From positions 1 to 34,168 of the forward strand of contig DAHUZL010000039.1 of assembly GCA_027306655.1 (NCBI GenBank): 34,168 nt of DNA, read 5' to 3'. This document shows positions 24,851 to 33,096 of the stretch, in pieces. Numbering within the stretch: position 1 is the stretch's first letter; every line of letters starts with the position of its first letter. The translations under genes were made by a program, and so were the position numbers. Origin of the DNA: Candidatus Dormiibacterota bacterium. Its GTDB lineage: Bacteria; Chloroflexota; Dormibacteria; Aeolococcales; Bog-877. The notes under the pieces were generated by a model that worked only from the letters and a program-made list of their open reading frames with translations, ran no database searches and was not told where the DNA came from.

Positions 24851-26166
24851 CGGGGCGAGGCCCCCGGGGCCGGCTCCGGCCCGAGGCCGGCGCGCTGGAG
24901 GGCCTCGGCGGCGGGTGAGACGGCCCGGTCGAGGTCGAAGCAGGCGCTCGCGCGCTGCCGTCCGAGGTGGCGGAGGATCTCGGGGTCGGCCAGCACCGCG
25001 GCCTGGAAGTCGGGACCGGCCTCGGGCGCCGCCAGACGCTGCACCAGCCGGTAGGCGGGCTCGCGCTCGAGCCCGGCGCGGCAGAGTGCCAGCAGCACCC
25101 GCTGGCTGTGCACACGGCCCCCGCCCGCCTCGAGGTTGGAGCGCATCCGCTGGGGGTGGACCTCGAGGCCGGCCACGACCTCGCGGAGGGTGCGCAGGAT
25201 GTGGCCGAGCGCCATGGTGGCGTCGGGGAGCACCACCCGCTCCACCGAGGAGTGGGAGATGTCACGCTCGTGCCAGAGGGCGACGTCCTCCATCGCCGCC
25301 ACCGCGTAGCCGCGGAGGAGGCGGGCCAGGCCGCAGACCTGCTCGCTGCGCACCGGGTTGCGCTTGTGGGGCATCGCTGAGGAGCCCTTCTGGAGGGGGC
25401 GGAACGGCTCCGCCACCTCGTCGACCTCGCTGCGCTGGAGGTGGCGGATGGTGGTGGCCAACCGTTCGGCGCTGGCGCCCAGGAGCGCCAGCGCGCAGAC
25501 CAGCGCGGCGTGGCGGTCGCGGGCCACCACCTGGGTCGTGATCAGAGCGGCGTCCAGGCCGAGCGCCCGGAGGGCACGGGCCTCGACCTCGGGGGCGACC
25601 GTGGCGCCGGTGCCGACCGCGCCGCGGAGGCGCCCCACCCGGACCTCGTTCGCGGCGGTCCGGAGACGGTCCCGACCGCGCCGGATCTCGTCGAGGTGGT
25701 TGCCGCAGACGAAGCCGAAGGTGACCGGCTCGGCATGCATCCCGTGGGTGCGGCCGACCATCGGGGTGCGGGCGTGGGCGCGCGCGAGGGCGAGCAGGTC
25801 GGCGAGCAGGCGGTCGGCATCGGCGAGCAGGATCGCCACCGCCTCGGTGAGCTGGAGGGCGAGCGCGGTGTCGACCACGTCCTGGCTGGTGAGTCCCAGG
25901 TGGAGGTGGCGGCCGGCGGGGCCGAGCGACTCCTGGACCGCGCTGACGAAGGCGGCGACGTCGTGGCCCTGCTCCGCCTCCAGCTCCCGGACCCGGGCCG
26001 GGTCGGGCGGACGGGCGGACCGGATCGCGGCGAGGTCCGCAGCCGGGATCTGGCCGAGGGCGGCCAACGCCTCGCACGCGGCCACCTCCACCCGGAGCCA
26101 GGTCCGCAGCCGCTCCCCCTCCGACCAGACCGCCCGCAGCTCGGGTGGCGCGTACCGTTCGATCAC
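24847..26166 (-). CDS. purB: Adenylosuccinate lyase
   Basis: It removes fumarate from SAICAR and from adenylosuccinate, so it acts in IMP and in AMP synthesis. The 439-residue chain starts with the family's VIERYAPPELRAVWSEGERL, has LGLTSQDVVDTA, RTHGMHAEPVTFG with the catalytic His, the signature GSSAMPHKRNPVRSE with the flexible catalytic Ser loop, and SHSSVERVVLPDA. The GTG at 26166 sits exactly where the family begins; the upstream extension of the frame is Pro/Gly-rich and overlaps the divergent promoter region. No Shine-Dalgarno sequence is visible. It is the first gene of the B-C-S-Q-L cluster; purE and purK, which precede it in Bacillus, are absent. Confidence 0.95.
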   Translation of the reverse strand: MIERYAPPELRAVWSEGERLRTWLRVEVAACEALAALGQIPAADLAAIRSARPPDPARVRELEAEQGHDVAAFVSAVQESLGPAGRHLHLGLTSQDVVDTALALQLTEAVAILLADADRLLADLLALARAHARTPMVGRTHGMHAEPVTFGFVCGNHLDEIRRGRDRLRTAANEVRVGRLRGAVGTGATVAPEVEARALRALGLDAALITTQVVARDRHAALVCALALLGASAERLATTIRHLQRSEVDEVAEPFRPLQKGSSAMPHKRNPVRSEQVCGLARLLRGYAVAAMEDVALWHERDISHSSVERVVLPDATMALGHILRTLREVVAGLEVHPQRMRSNLEAGGGRVHSQRVLLALCRAGLEREPAYRLVQRLAAPEAGPDFQAAVLADPEILRHLGRQRASACFDLDRAVSPAAEALQRAGLGPEPAPGASPR

Positions 26167-26201
26167 CGATCGAGGGGGCAGGAGCCGGCGGGCACGCTCC
26201 G

Positions 26202-26207
26202 AGTATA
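26202..26207 (-). promoter_or_regulatory. Candidate -10 element for the purB operon
   Basis: The minus strand reads TATACT, 5 of 6 to TATAAT, giving a leader of about 30 bases before the GTG at 26166. There is no recognisable -35 box at 16-18 bases. No PurR box or purine riboswitch was recognised in the 217-base divergent gap (26167-26383), which also holds the unassigned promoter of the sigma factor gene. Confidence 0.4.
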
Positions 26208-26383
26208 GGAAGCACGCCCCGGGCGGCCCCGGGGCCGGGTCGGCGCCGGCAGCGTCCGGCCCCATCCCCCCGGGCGTCCGTAGTGTGGGAGTGTGCTGCA
26301 GGCGCGCCCGGCCATAACCTTTCCCCCCGACCCCCGTTGACCGAGAGGAGCCGTCCGCTGGCGGCGGCTGGAGTTCCAGGAGG

Positions 26384-26968
26384 GTGAGCCCGGCTGCCGA
26401 CGACGAGGCACGGCTCATCGATCTCGCCAAGCGGGACCCGGAGGCCTTCGGTGCCCTGTACGACCGCTATGTCACGCAGATCTATCGCTTCGCTTCCGCC
26501 CGCCTGGGCAGCCCCGACGCCGCCGAGGACGTCACCAGCGAGGTGTTCTTCAAGGCGCTGCGGGCCCTCCCCCGCTACCGCACAACCGGGCACCCGTTCT
26601 CGGCCTGGCTCTACCAGATCGCGTCCAACGCGATCGCCGACCACCACCGCGGCCGCCGCCACCCCGAGGCGGAGCTGGAGGAGGCGGGGGACGTGGTTGA
26701 CGGCCGGCCCCCCGTCGAGGAGACGGTGGTCGCCCGCGCCGAGGCAGCCCGGGTGTGGGCCGCCATCAATGCCCTCCCCGAGCAGCAGCGGGTGGCGATG
26801 ACCCTGAAGTACGCGGAGGACCTGAGGCTCGCCGAGATCGGGATGATCATGGGCAAGACCGAGGGGGCGATCAAGCTGCTGATCCACCGGGGCACCCGCA
26901 GCGTTCGCGCAGCCCTCGCCGTCGGCGGGGCGTCCGCGCCGCCGGTCCGGGCGGAGCGGGCGCCGTGA
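26384..26968 (+). CDS. ECF-family RNA polymerase sigma factor
   Basis: This 194-residue protein has both ECF regions. Region 2 is DEARLIDLAKRDPEAFGALYDRYVTQIYRFASARLG, then AAEDVTSEVFFKALRALPRY and FSAWLYQIASNAIADHHRGRR. Region 4 is WAAINALPEQQRVAMTLKYAEDLRLAEIGMIMGKTEGAIKLLIHRG. The GTG start has an AGGAG stretch immediately next to it, which is too close to be a normal Shine-Dalgarno sequence, so the exact start is uncertain by a few codons. The stop overlaps the next gene's GTG by 4 bases (GTGA), as expected of a sigma/anti-sigma pair. It is divergent from purB. Confidence 0.92.
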   Translation: MSPAADDEARLIDLAKRDPEAFGALYDRYVTQIYRFASARLGSPDAAEDVTSEVFFKALRALPRYRTTGHPFSAWLYQIASNAIADHHRGRRHPEAELEEAGDVVDGRPPVEETVVARAEAARVWAAINALPEQQRVAMTLKYAEDLRLAEIGMIMGKTEGAIKLLIHRGTRSVRAALAVGGASAPPVRAERAP

Positions 26969-29742
26969 GCTGGTGGGGAGCGGCCGGACGGCGACGGGGG
27001 CAGCAGCCACCCCCCGGCATCGACCCCGACCTGCTCGCGATCTTTCCCGACGGCGACACCGACGATCCCGACCTGCTGGAGTTCGCCCAGCATCTCCAGT
27101 CGCTCCGCGGGCTGAGGCCGGGTACCCCGCCCGACCCCGGCTTCCAGCGCGGCCTGCGCGCGCGCCTGCTGGCCGAGGCCCGGCAGCGGCGGGCTCGCCG
27201 CTTCGACGTCGGGGTGAAGCTCGGGGCCGGGCTGGGGATGGCCGGGGTGGCGCTGCTGGCCGTGGTGGCGATCTCGATCGCGCTCGTCCCGCCCACCACC
27301 CAGTCGGTGCTCGCCCGGAGCCGCCAGGCCGGCACCCACGACCTCGCTCCCACCCAGGCCATCCAGCTCAGCTTCAACCGTCCGATGTCCGAGACCGCGG
27401 TGGAGGCGGGGCTTCGGATCCGCCCCGCGGTCCCCTACACCGCCACCTGGATCGACCCCCAGCACCTCGTGATCCGGCCGCAGCACGCGCTCACCCCCGA
27501 CGTCTCCTACGTCGTCACCATCGCCCGCACCGCCGCCCGCGCCGCGGACGGCGCCGAGGCCGCCCACGCGATCGTGATCCCGTTCGGAACGGCGGCCGGG
27601 CGGGCATCCGCGACCCCGCCGGCGCCCGGTCCACGGGTGACCGCGGTGGTCGAGGTGGCCCTCGCCGACGGGGCCTCCGGCCTCCTCCAGGGACCCGGCG
27701 GCATGCTCTACGTCTCCGCCACCGGTCCGCTCGCCCCGACCGGGGCGCGGGCGATCCGGCGCATCCCGCTCGCGATCGGGGTGACCCCCGCGGTCGGGGC
27801 ACGGCCGGCGAGCGGCGCCGGGTCGCCCCTGGGGGCGCTGGCGGGGACGGTGCCCACGGCGTCCCCCTCCGCCACCGCTCCCACCGGTCCCACCCACCCC
27901 TCGGCCCGGGCGGTCCCGTCGGCCTCGCCCAGCCCCACTCCCCCGGCCGCGATCACCACGTCGCCGGGGGTGGCGGGCAACGGGGTCGCCGCCTCTGCGA
28001 CCGCGAGCCCCCTCCCGACCACGACCCCGCCGGCGCCGCCCCCGAGCGCGACACCCACGCCGGGCGTGACGCCGGTCCCGTCGGCCACGCCCGCCGCCAC
28101 CCCGAGCGGCATCCCCGTGCTCAGCGCGGGGCCGGGGCCGACCGGGACGCCACCTGCGTCGACCGGGGCGCCCTCGCCCACCTCCCGTCCGACCGTCCCG
28201 GCCACATCGCGACCGGCCTTCCAGCCGCGGTCACCGAGCATCGCCGGGCCCGGGCCGCTCACCACCGTCTTCCGGCTGACCCCCGACGGCGCGAGCAGCG
28301 TTCCCCTGCTCCGGTCCGTCCGAGGGGTCACGCTGTCGCCCGACGGCACCAGCGTCGCCGGCTGGGCGGACGGCACCGGCGGCTCCCAGGTGCTGGAGGT
28401 CGCCAACACCTCCGGGGCGCGCGCGGTCGAGGTCCTCGCGCGCTCGGCGCTGGCCGATCCCACCGCGGCCTGGCTCGACGGCGGCCACCTGCTGGTGTCG
28501 ACGGCGAGCGGTCTGCTCTCCGTGGGTCTCGACGGCCACCTGGCCCCGGTGGACGCCGGGGTGGCGATCGGCGCCGAGGGGTACTTCGTCCTCGCCCCGT
28601 CGGGGCTCGACCTCTACTCGGTTCCGGGGGGCCGGCCGATGGTGACCAACCTCACCACCCTGACCACGCTCCCGCTGCCCCAGCTGGTGGGCGGCCCGGT
28701 CTGGTCGCCCGACGGCACCCACCTGGCCTACGTCAGCGCGGCCGGCGGGGTCGAGACCCTGGAGCTCGCCAACGCCGACGGGTCTGACCCCACCGCCCTC
28801 TTCGCCGACGCCCGCGGCGCCCACATCGCCCACCTCGCCTACAGCCCCCAGGGACGGTTCCTCGCCTTCACCACCTCACGCCCGGGCGGTCCGCCGGAGC
28901 TGGCCGTGGTCGACACCGCGACCGGGACGGTGACGACCCTCTCCGCCCGGCCCGGGATGACGGACCCGGTCTGGAACGCCGCCGGCAGCGCGGTGTCGGC
29001 GCTGGAGCGGGCGCCGGGCCACCGCGCCGCAGCCGTCCTCACCTTCCGGCTCAGCGACGTGGGCGCGGCCGGGCCCAGCCCGAGCGGGCTCGCCGCCGCC
29101 GCCGCCGCCACCCTGGCCCAGGCCCAGGTGTTGGGCCCCCGCGCGCAGGGGGAGGCCGCCCGGGTGGTGGCCGCCAGCGCCCGCATTCCCGCGGCGACCC
29201 TCTTCCCCGGGCGCTTCAACCGCGACTACGTCGTCACCACCACCCCGATCGCGGCGGCGGCGGGCACGTTCGCGGTGGATGTCCACCTGATCCGCGACGC
29301 CACCGTCACCCGGCCCCCCCAGTACCTCAGGGAGCAGATGACGGTACGGGTCGCGGGCGGGCGGGCCCGGGTCACCGCCGTCACCGCCAGCGTGCTCCAG
29401 CCGGTTCCGTCCGGCCCCATCGTGATGCAGACGTCGGTCACCGGCGGCACCGACGGGACCACCGTCTTCCGGCTCCAGTTCGACGCCGACCTGCGACCGT
29501 CGACGGTCAGCGCCCACGCCGTCAGCCTCACCGTCGGCGACACGGTGGTGACCAGCCTGCAGCTCGCCTTCAGCCCGGTGACGCGCACGCTCGCGGTGAG
29601 CGCCGGACCGCTGCCGCCGGGCCCGCTCACCCTCACGGTCGGCGCCCCCCTCGCCGATGTCGACGGCACCCCGATGGGCGTGCCCTTCCACCTCACCCTG
29701 CCGGGGACGATGCCCAGCCTGGAGGCGGCGCCCCCCAGCTGA
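26965..29742 (+). CDS. Large membrane-anchored anti-sigma candidate with Ig-like and beta-propeller regions
   Basis: This 925-residue protein overlaps the sigma gene by 4 bases. Residues 1-85 are cytosolic and acidic, with LLEFAQHLQSLRG and PDPGFQRGLRARLLAEARQRRARR, as in anti-sigma heads, but without a zinc motif. One membrane span lies at about 86-107. Outside the membrane there is a bacterial Ig-like (Big_5) domain at about 125-200 (QAIQLSFNRPMSETAVEAGL, HALTPDVSYVVTIA). A Pro/Ser/Thr-rich linker of roughly 150 residues follows (27780-28260). Then come TolB/WD40-like blades (VTLSPDGTSVAGW, VWSPDGTHLAYVS, LAYSPQGRFLAFT). The protein ends with a possible second Ig-like domain (VFRLQFDADLRPSTVSAHAVSL). 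It probably senses an envelope signal and frees the sigma factor; this is inferred from layout. Confidence 0.75.
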   Translation: MSWWGAAGRRRGQQPPPGIDPDLLAIFPDGDTDDPDLLEFAQHLQSLRGLRPGTPPDPGFQRGLRARLLAEARQRRARRFDVGVKLGAGLGMAGVALLAVVAISIALVPPTTQSVLARSRQAGTHDLAPTQAIQLSFNRPMSETAVEAGLRIRPAVPYTATWIDPQHLVIRPQHALTPDVSYVVTIARTAARAADGAEAAHAIVIPFGTAAGRASATPPAPGPRVTAVVEVALADGASGLLQGPGGMLYVSATGPLAPTGARAIRRIPLAIGVTPAVGARPASGAGSPLGALAGTVPTASPSATAPTGPTHPSARAVPSASPSPTPPAAITTSPGVAGNGVAASATASPLPTTTPPAPPPSATPTPGVTPVPSATPAATPSGIPVLSAGPGPTGTPPASTGAPSPTSRPTVPATSRPAFQPRSPSIAGPGPLTTVFRLTPDGASSVPLLRSVRGVTLSPDGTSVAGWADGTGGSQVLEVANTSGARAVEVLARSALADPTAAWLDGGHLLVSTASGLLSVGLDGHLAPVDAGVAIGAEGYFVLAPSGLDLYSVPGGRPMVTNLTTLTTLPLPQLVGGPVWSPDGTHLAYVSAAGGVETLELANADGSDPTALFADARGAHIAHLAYSPQGRFLAFTTSRPGGPPELAVVDTATGTVTTLSARPGMTDPVWNAAGSAVSALERAPGHRAAAVLTFRLSDVGAAGPSPSGLAAAAAATLAQAQVLGPRAQGEAARVVAASARIPAATLFPGRFNRDYVVTTTPIAAAAGTFAVDVHLIRDATVTRPPQYLREQMTVRVAGGRARVTAVTASVLQPVPSGPIVMQTSVTGGTDGTTVFRLQFDADLRPSTVSAHAVSLTVGDTVVTSLQLAFSPVTRTLAVSAGPLPPGPLTLTVGAPLADVDGTPMGVPFHLTLPGTMPSLEAAPPS

Positions 29743-29792
29743 GCCGCGGCCGGCACGCCCACGGGTGCGGTCGGGCGGGGGCCGCCTCCCGA

Positions 29793-31634
29793 TCAGGGGC
29801 GGAGGACCTCGTCCAGGAAGGCGACCGCCCGTGGGTAGGCGTCGAGCCGGTTGGCGAGCCGGGCCAACCCATGACCCTCGTCGTCGTAGACGGTCAGATC
29901 GGCGCGCAGGCCGCGCCGGCGCAGGGTGGCGACCAGCTGCTCGGCCTCGCTCACCGGCACGCGCGGGTCATTGCGGCCGTGGACGAGGAAGAGCGGGGCC
30001 CGGATGGCGTCGGCGTGGCGCAGCGGCGAGGCCCGCGCCAGGAAGTCCCGGTCCCGGGCCAGCGAGCCGTACTCGCGCTCCCGGTGCGCGCGGCGGTAGT
30101 CGGCGGTGTTCTCGAGGAAGGTCACCAGATCCGAGATCCCCACGATGTCGACCCCGGCGGCCCACAGCTCCGGCTGGAAGGCCAGGCCGGCCAGCACCAT
30201 GTAGCCTCCGTAGGAGGCGCCCCAGAGCGCGGCCCGGGAGCCGTCGAGGCCCAGGGCGGCGAGGCCGGCATGCACCGCCCCCAGGTCGCGGACCGAATCC
30301 AGCCGGCGGGTGGTGTCGTCCAGAGCACTGAAGCGCTTACCGTAACCGGCGGAGCCGCGCACGTTGGGGACGACGACCGCGTAGCCGACGGCGGCCAGCC
30401 CCTGCACAACCGCGTCGAACGCCAGCACCGACTGCCCCTCGGGACCGCCGTGGATCTGCACCACGACCGGGGGCCGCGCGTCGCCGGCCGTTGGCCGGTA
30501 CACGAAGAGCGGGATCCGCTCGCCGTCGAAGCTCACCACCTCGGCCGCCTCGGGCGTGACCAGCCGATCGGGGTCGATGGCGTCGGGACCGTCCGTCAGC
30601 CGGCGGGTCCGGTCCGACTCGCGGTCGTACGCGAACACCTCGCACGCACGCCGCGGCGTGGAGAGGCTGTAGTAGAGGTGGCGCCCGTCGGCCGAGAGCA
30701 CCGGCGGCGGGATCGACGGGTCGACCACGACACCGGGTTCGACGGTGGCGATGTCGGTGCGCTGATCGGGAGCGTCCGAGGCGCCCAGGGACATCCAGCT
30801 CGCCCCGTTGCGGTTCTCGATCAGCACCAGGGTGCGCCCGTCGCGGCTCGTGATCGGGGTGGCGTCCCAGTGTTCCCCGCGGGCGCCCAGCGGCACGGCC
30901 GCCCCGGAGGCCAGCGCGTAGCTCACCACGCCCGCGCGGTCGGTGCCCACGTTCGAGGACAGGAAGCACCGGGTCGCGTCGATCCAGGCCGGGGACCCCA
31001 CCTCCGCCGCTTCATGGGGGTGCGCGAGCGGCGTCTGGACCAGACCGGTTCCGATCCCGACCAGCAGCACCTCGGTGTCGAGCGGGCGCGGGCCCGGGCG
31101 CACGATCGCCACCCAGCGCCCGTCGGGGGAGTAGCCCGACGCCGGCTGGCACCACCCGCCGCCGCTGTACACGCAGCGGTGCTCACCGGTCCCAAGGTCG
31201 CACGTCCACAGGTCGAAGTCCACGCCGTTGCGCCGGTTGGAGAGGTAGGCGACCGCCGACCCGTCCGGAGCCACCCCGGCCACGTGATGTCCGTAGCGCG
31301 GATCGCGGGTGAGCGGGGTGAGGCCGTCGATGTCCGCTGGTCCATCGGCAGCCGCGGTGTCGAGGTCGACCAGGTACAGCTGGTGGCGCTCGGTGCCGCC
31401 GGCATCGACCTCGATCACGGCCCGCCGGCTGCCCGGCACGTAGCGCGCGGTGGCGACCGGCTCCGGCAGGGCCGTCACCTGGCCCAGGACGCCCGCCGCG
31501 GTCAGCTCGAAGACCTGCATCGTTCCGGTGCGGTTGCTGCGCACCAGGAGACGTTCGCGAGCGTCCGAACCCTGGTCGACGTCGGCCAGGATGGTCGAGC
31601 GGGTGGCGATCAGCTGCCGGAGCACGTCGGTCAT
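29793..31634 (-). CDS. S9 family peptidase (prolyl oligopeptidase / acylaminoacyl-peptidase type)
   Basis: The 613-residue chain has an N-terminal beta-propeller, with repeats such as VAPDGSAVAYLSNRRNG, YSPDGRWVAIVRPG and LSADGRHLYYSLS, that limits access to small peptides. From about residue 385 an alpha/beta hydrolase domain follows. The catalytic triad is Ser474 in GASYGGYM, Asp556 in HGRNDPRVP and His588 in DEGHGLARL. There is no signal peptide, so it is probably cytosolic and cleaves short peptides. The ATG overlaps the biotin carboxylase stop by 4 bases, so it is transcribed with the carboxylase genes. It converges with the large anti-sigma gene. The substrate cannot be told from sequence. 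Confidence 0.92.
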   Translation of the reverse strand: MTDVLRQLIATRSTILADVDQGSDARERLLVRSNRTGTMQVFELTAAGVLGQVTALPEPVATARYVPGSRRAVIEVDAGGTERHQLYLVDLDTAAADGPADIDGLTPLTRDPRYGHHVAGVAPDGSAVAYLSNRRNGVDFDLWTCDLGTGEHRCVYSGGGWCQPASGYSPDGRWVAIVRPGPRPLDTEVLLVGIGTGLVQTPLAHPHEAAEVGSPAWIDATRCFLSSNVGTDRAGVVSYALASGAAVPLGARGEHWDATPITSRDGRTLVLIENRNGASWMSLGASDAPDQRTDIATVEPGVVVDPSIPPPVLSADGRHLYYSLSTPRRACEVFAYDRESDRTRRLTDGPDAIDPDRLVTPEAAEVVSFDGERIPLFVYRPTAGDARPPVVVQIHGGPEGQSVLAFDAVVQGLAAVGYAVVVPNVRGSAGYGKRFSALDDTTRRLDSVRDLGAVHAGLAALGLDGSRAALWGASYGGYMVLAGLAFQPELWAAGVDIVGISDLVTFLENTADYRRAHREREYGSLARDRDFLARASPLRHADAIRAPLFLVHGRNDPRVPVSEAEQLVATLRRRGLRADLTVYDDEGHGLARLANRLDAYPRAVAFLDEVLRP

Positions 31635-33091
31635 CGCCGCCCGCCCTCGGCGTCGGCAGTCGCGGCCGCGACCGCGGCCACCTGACCCCGCGGGTCGGGC
31701 CACAGGCCCCGCAGCGACTCCCGCTGCCCGGTCGCCCACGCCCGGGCGGACTCCGCCAGCTGCGGGTGCCGCTCGATGAAGGCGGTGGTGAGACGCCCGG
31801 CGGCGAAGTCGGGATCAGCGAGAAGCACGGCGTGGTACGGGATGGTGGTGGTGATCCCGTCGACCCAGAACTCGGCCAGCGCCCGGCGCGCGCGCGCGAT
31901 CGCCTGGGCGCGGTCGGCGCCGTGGACGACCAGCTTGGCGATCAGGGGATCGTAGGCCGCGCCGACCTCGGCCGGACCGACCAGCGCGCTGTCCACGCGC
32001 ACCCCGGGGCCCTGCGGCTCGTGGTACGCCCGCACCCGTCCCGGGTTGGGAAGGAACCCGCGCCACGGCACCTCGGCGTTGACCCGGCACTCGATCGCCC
32101 AGCCGCGGGGCGCCGGCGGCTCCCGGTCGAACGGGAGCGGCTCGCCCTGGGCGATCCGCAGCTGGAGCGCGACCAGGTCCACCCCGTAGACCAGCTCGGT
32201 CACCGGGTGCTCCACCTGGAGGCGCGTGTTCATCTCGAGGAAGTAGAAGTCGCCGTGGGAGACGATGAACTCCACCGTCCCGGCGTTGACGTAGCCGACC
32301 GCGCGGGCGGCCCGCACCGCCGCCGCGCCCATCCGCTCCCGCAGCTCGGGGGTGCAGGCGGTCGATGGGCACTCCTCCACGATCTTCTGGTGGCGACGCT
32401 GGATCGAGCACTCGCGCTCGCCCAGGTGCACCGTCCGGCCCTGGCCGTCGGCCACCACCTGGATCTCGACGTGGCGGGGCTCGTCGACGTACCGCTCCAG
32501 GAAGATGGTGGGGTCCCCGAAGGCCGCCTGGGCGGTCCGCCGGCACGCCTCCAGCGCCGCCGGGAGCTCCCCGGGCAGGCGGACCACCCGCATCCCCATC
32601 CCGCCTCCGCCGGACGAGGCCTTGACCAGGATCGGGTACCCGACCCGGGCCGCGGCGGTGGCCGCCGACTCGTCGTCCCCGAGCGCGCCGCTGCCGGGGA
32701 CGATCGGCACCCCGGCCGCCGCCATCCGCTCCCGCGCCGCCACCTTCTCCCCCATCGCAACGATCGCCTCCGGCGGGGGCCCGACGAAGACCAGCCCCTG
32801 CTCACGGCAGGCGGCGGCGAAGGCGGCGTTCTCGGAGAGGAAGCCGTAGCCCGGGTGGACCGCCTGGGCGCCCGACTCCCGGGCCGCGGCGAGGAGGCGG
32901 GCGGGATCGAGGTACGACTGTGCCGCCGGGGTCGGTCCGATCGCGACCGCCTGGTCGGCGAGCCGGACGTGGGGGCTCAGCCGGTCCGCGTCCGAATACA
33001 CCGCCACCGACCGCAGGCCGAGATCGCGGCAGGCGCGCACCACCCGGAGCGCGATCTCGCCGCGATTGGCGACCAGGACGGTGTCGAACAC
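31631..33091 (-). CDS. Biotin carboxylase subunit (pyruvate carboxylase subunit A type)
   Basis: It carboxylates the biotin of a partner protein using ATP and bicarbonate. The 486 residues carry the full carboxylase: FDTVLVANRGEIALRVVRAC, VHPGYGFLSENAAFA, the ATP-grasp Gly-rich loop KASSGGGGMGMR, GERECSIQRRHQKIVEE, and the catalytic EMNTRLQVEHPVTE. The C-terminal domain has FLPNPGRVRAYHEPQGPGVRVDS and YDPLIAKLVVHG. It follows the PycB/OadA-like gene by 5 bases, so the likely product is a two-subunit pyruvate carboxylase (pyruvate to oxaloacetate). The family is also used as AccC of acetyl-CoA carboxylase, and sequence alone cannot exclude that; the partner gene argues for pyruvate. The ATGA at its end couples it to the peptidase gene. 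Confidence 0.9.
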   Translation of the reverse strand: MFDTVLVANRGEIALRVVRACRDLGLRSVAVYSDADRLSPHVRLADQAVAIGPTPAAQSYLDPARLLAAARESGAQAVHPGYGFLSENAAFAAACREQGLVFVGPPPEAIVAMGEKVAARERMAAAGVPIVPGSGALGDDESAATAAARVGYPILVKASSGGGGMGMRVVRLPGELPAALEACRRTAQAAFGDPTIFLERYVDEPRHVEIQVVADGQGRTVHLGERECSIQRRHQKIVEECPSTACTPELRERMGAAAVRAARAVGYVNAGTVEFIVSHGDFYFLEMNTRLQVEHPVTELVYGVDLVALQLRIAQGEPLPFDREPPAPRGWAIECRVNAEVPWRGFLPNPGRVRAYHEPQGPGVRVDSALVGPAEVGAAYDPLIAKLVVHGADRAQAIARARRALAEFWVDGITTTIPYHAVLLADPDFAAGRLTTAFIERHPQLAESARAWATGQRESLRGLWPDPRGQVAAVAAATADAEGGRR

Positions 33092-33096
33092 GCCGC

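Noticed and set aside
29746-29785. GCGGCC/GGCCGC inverted repeat in the convergent gap after the large anti-sigma gene
   Set aside because: Only 6 bp of stem with a 28-base loop and no T-tract; such repeats are expected by chance at this base composition.
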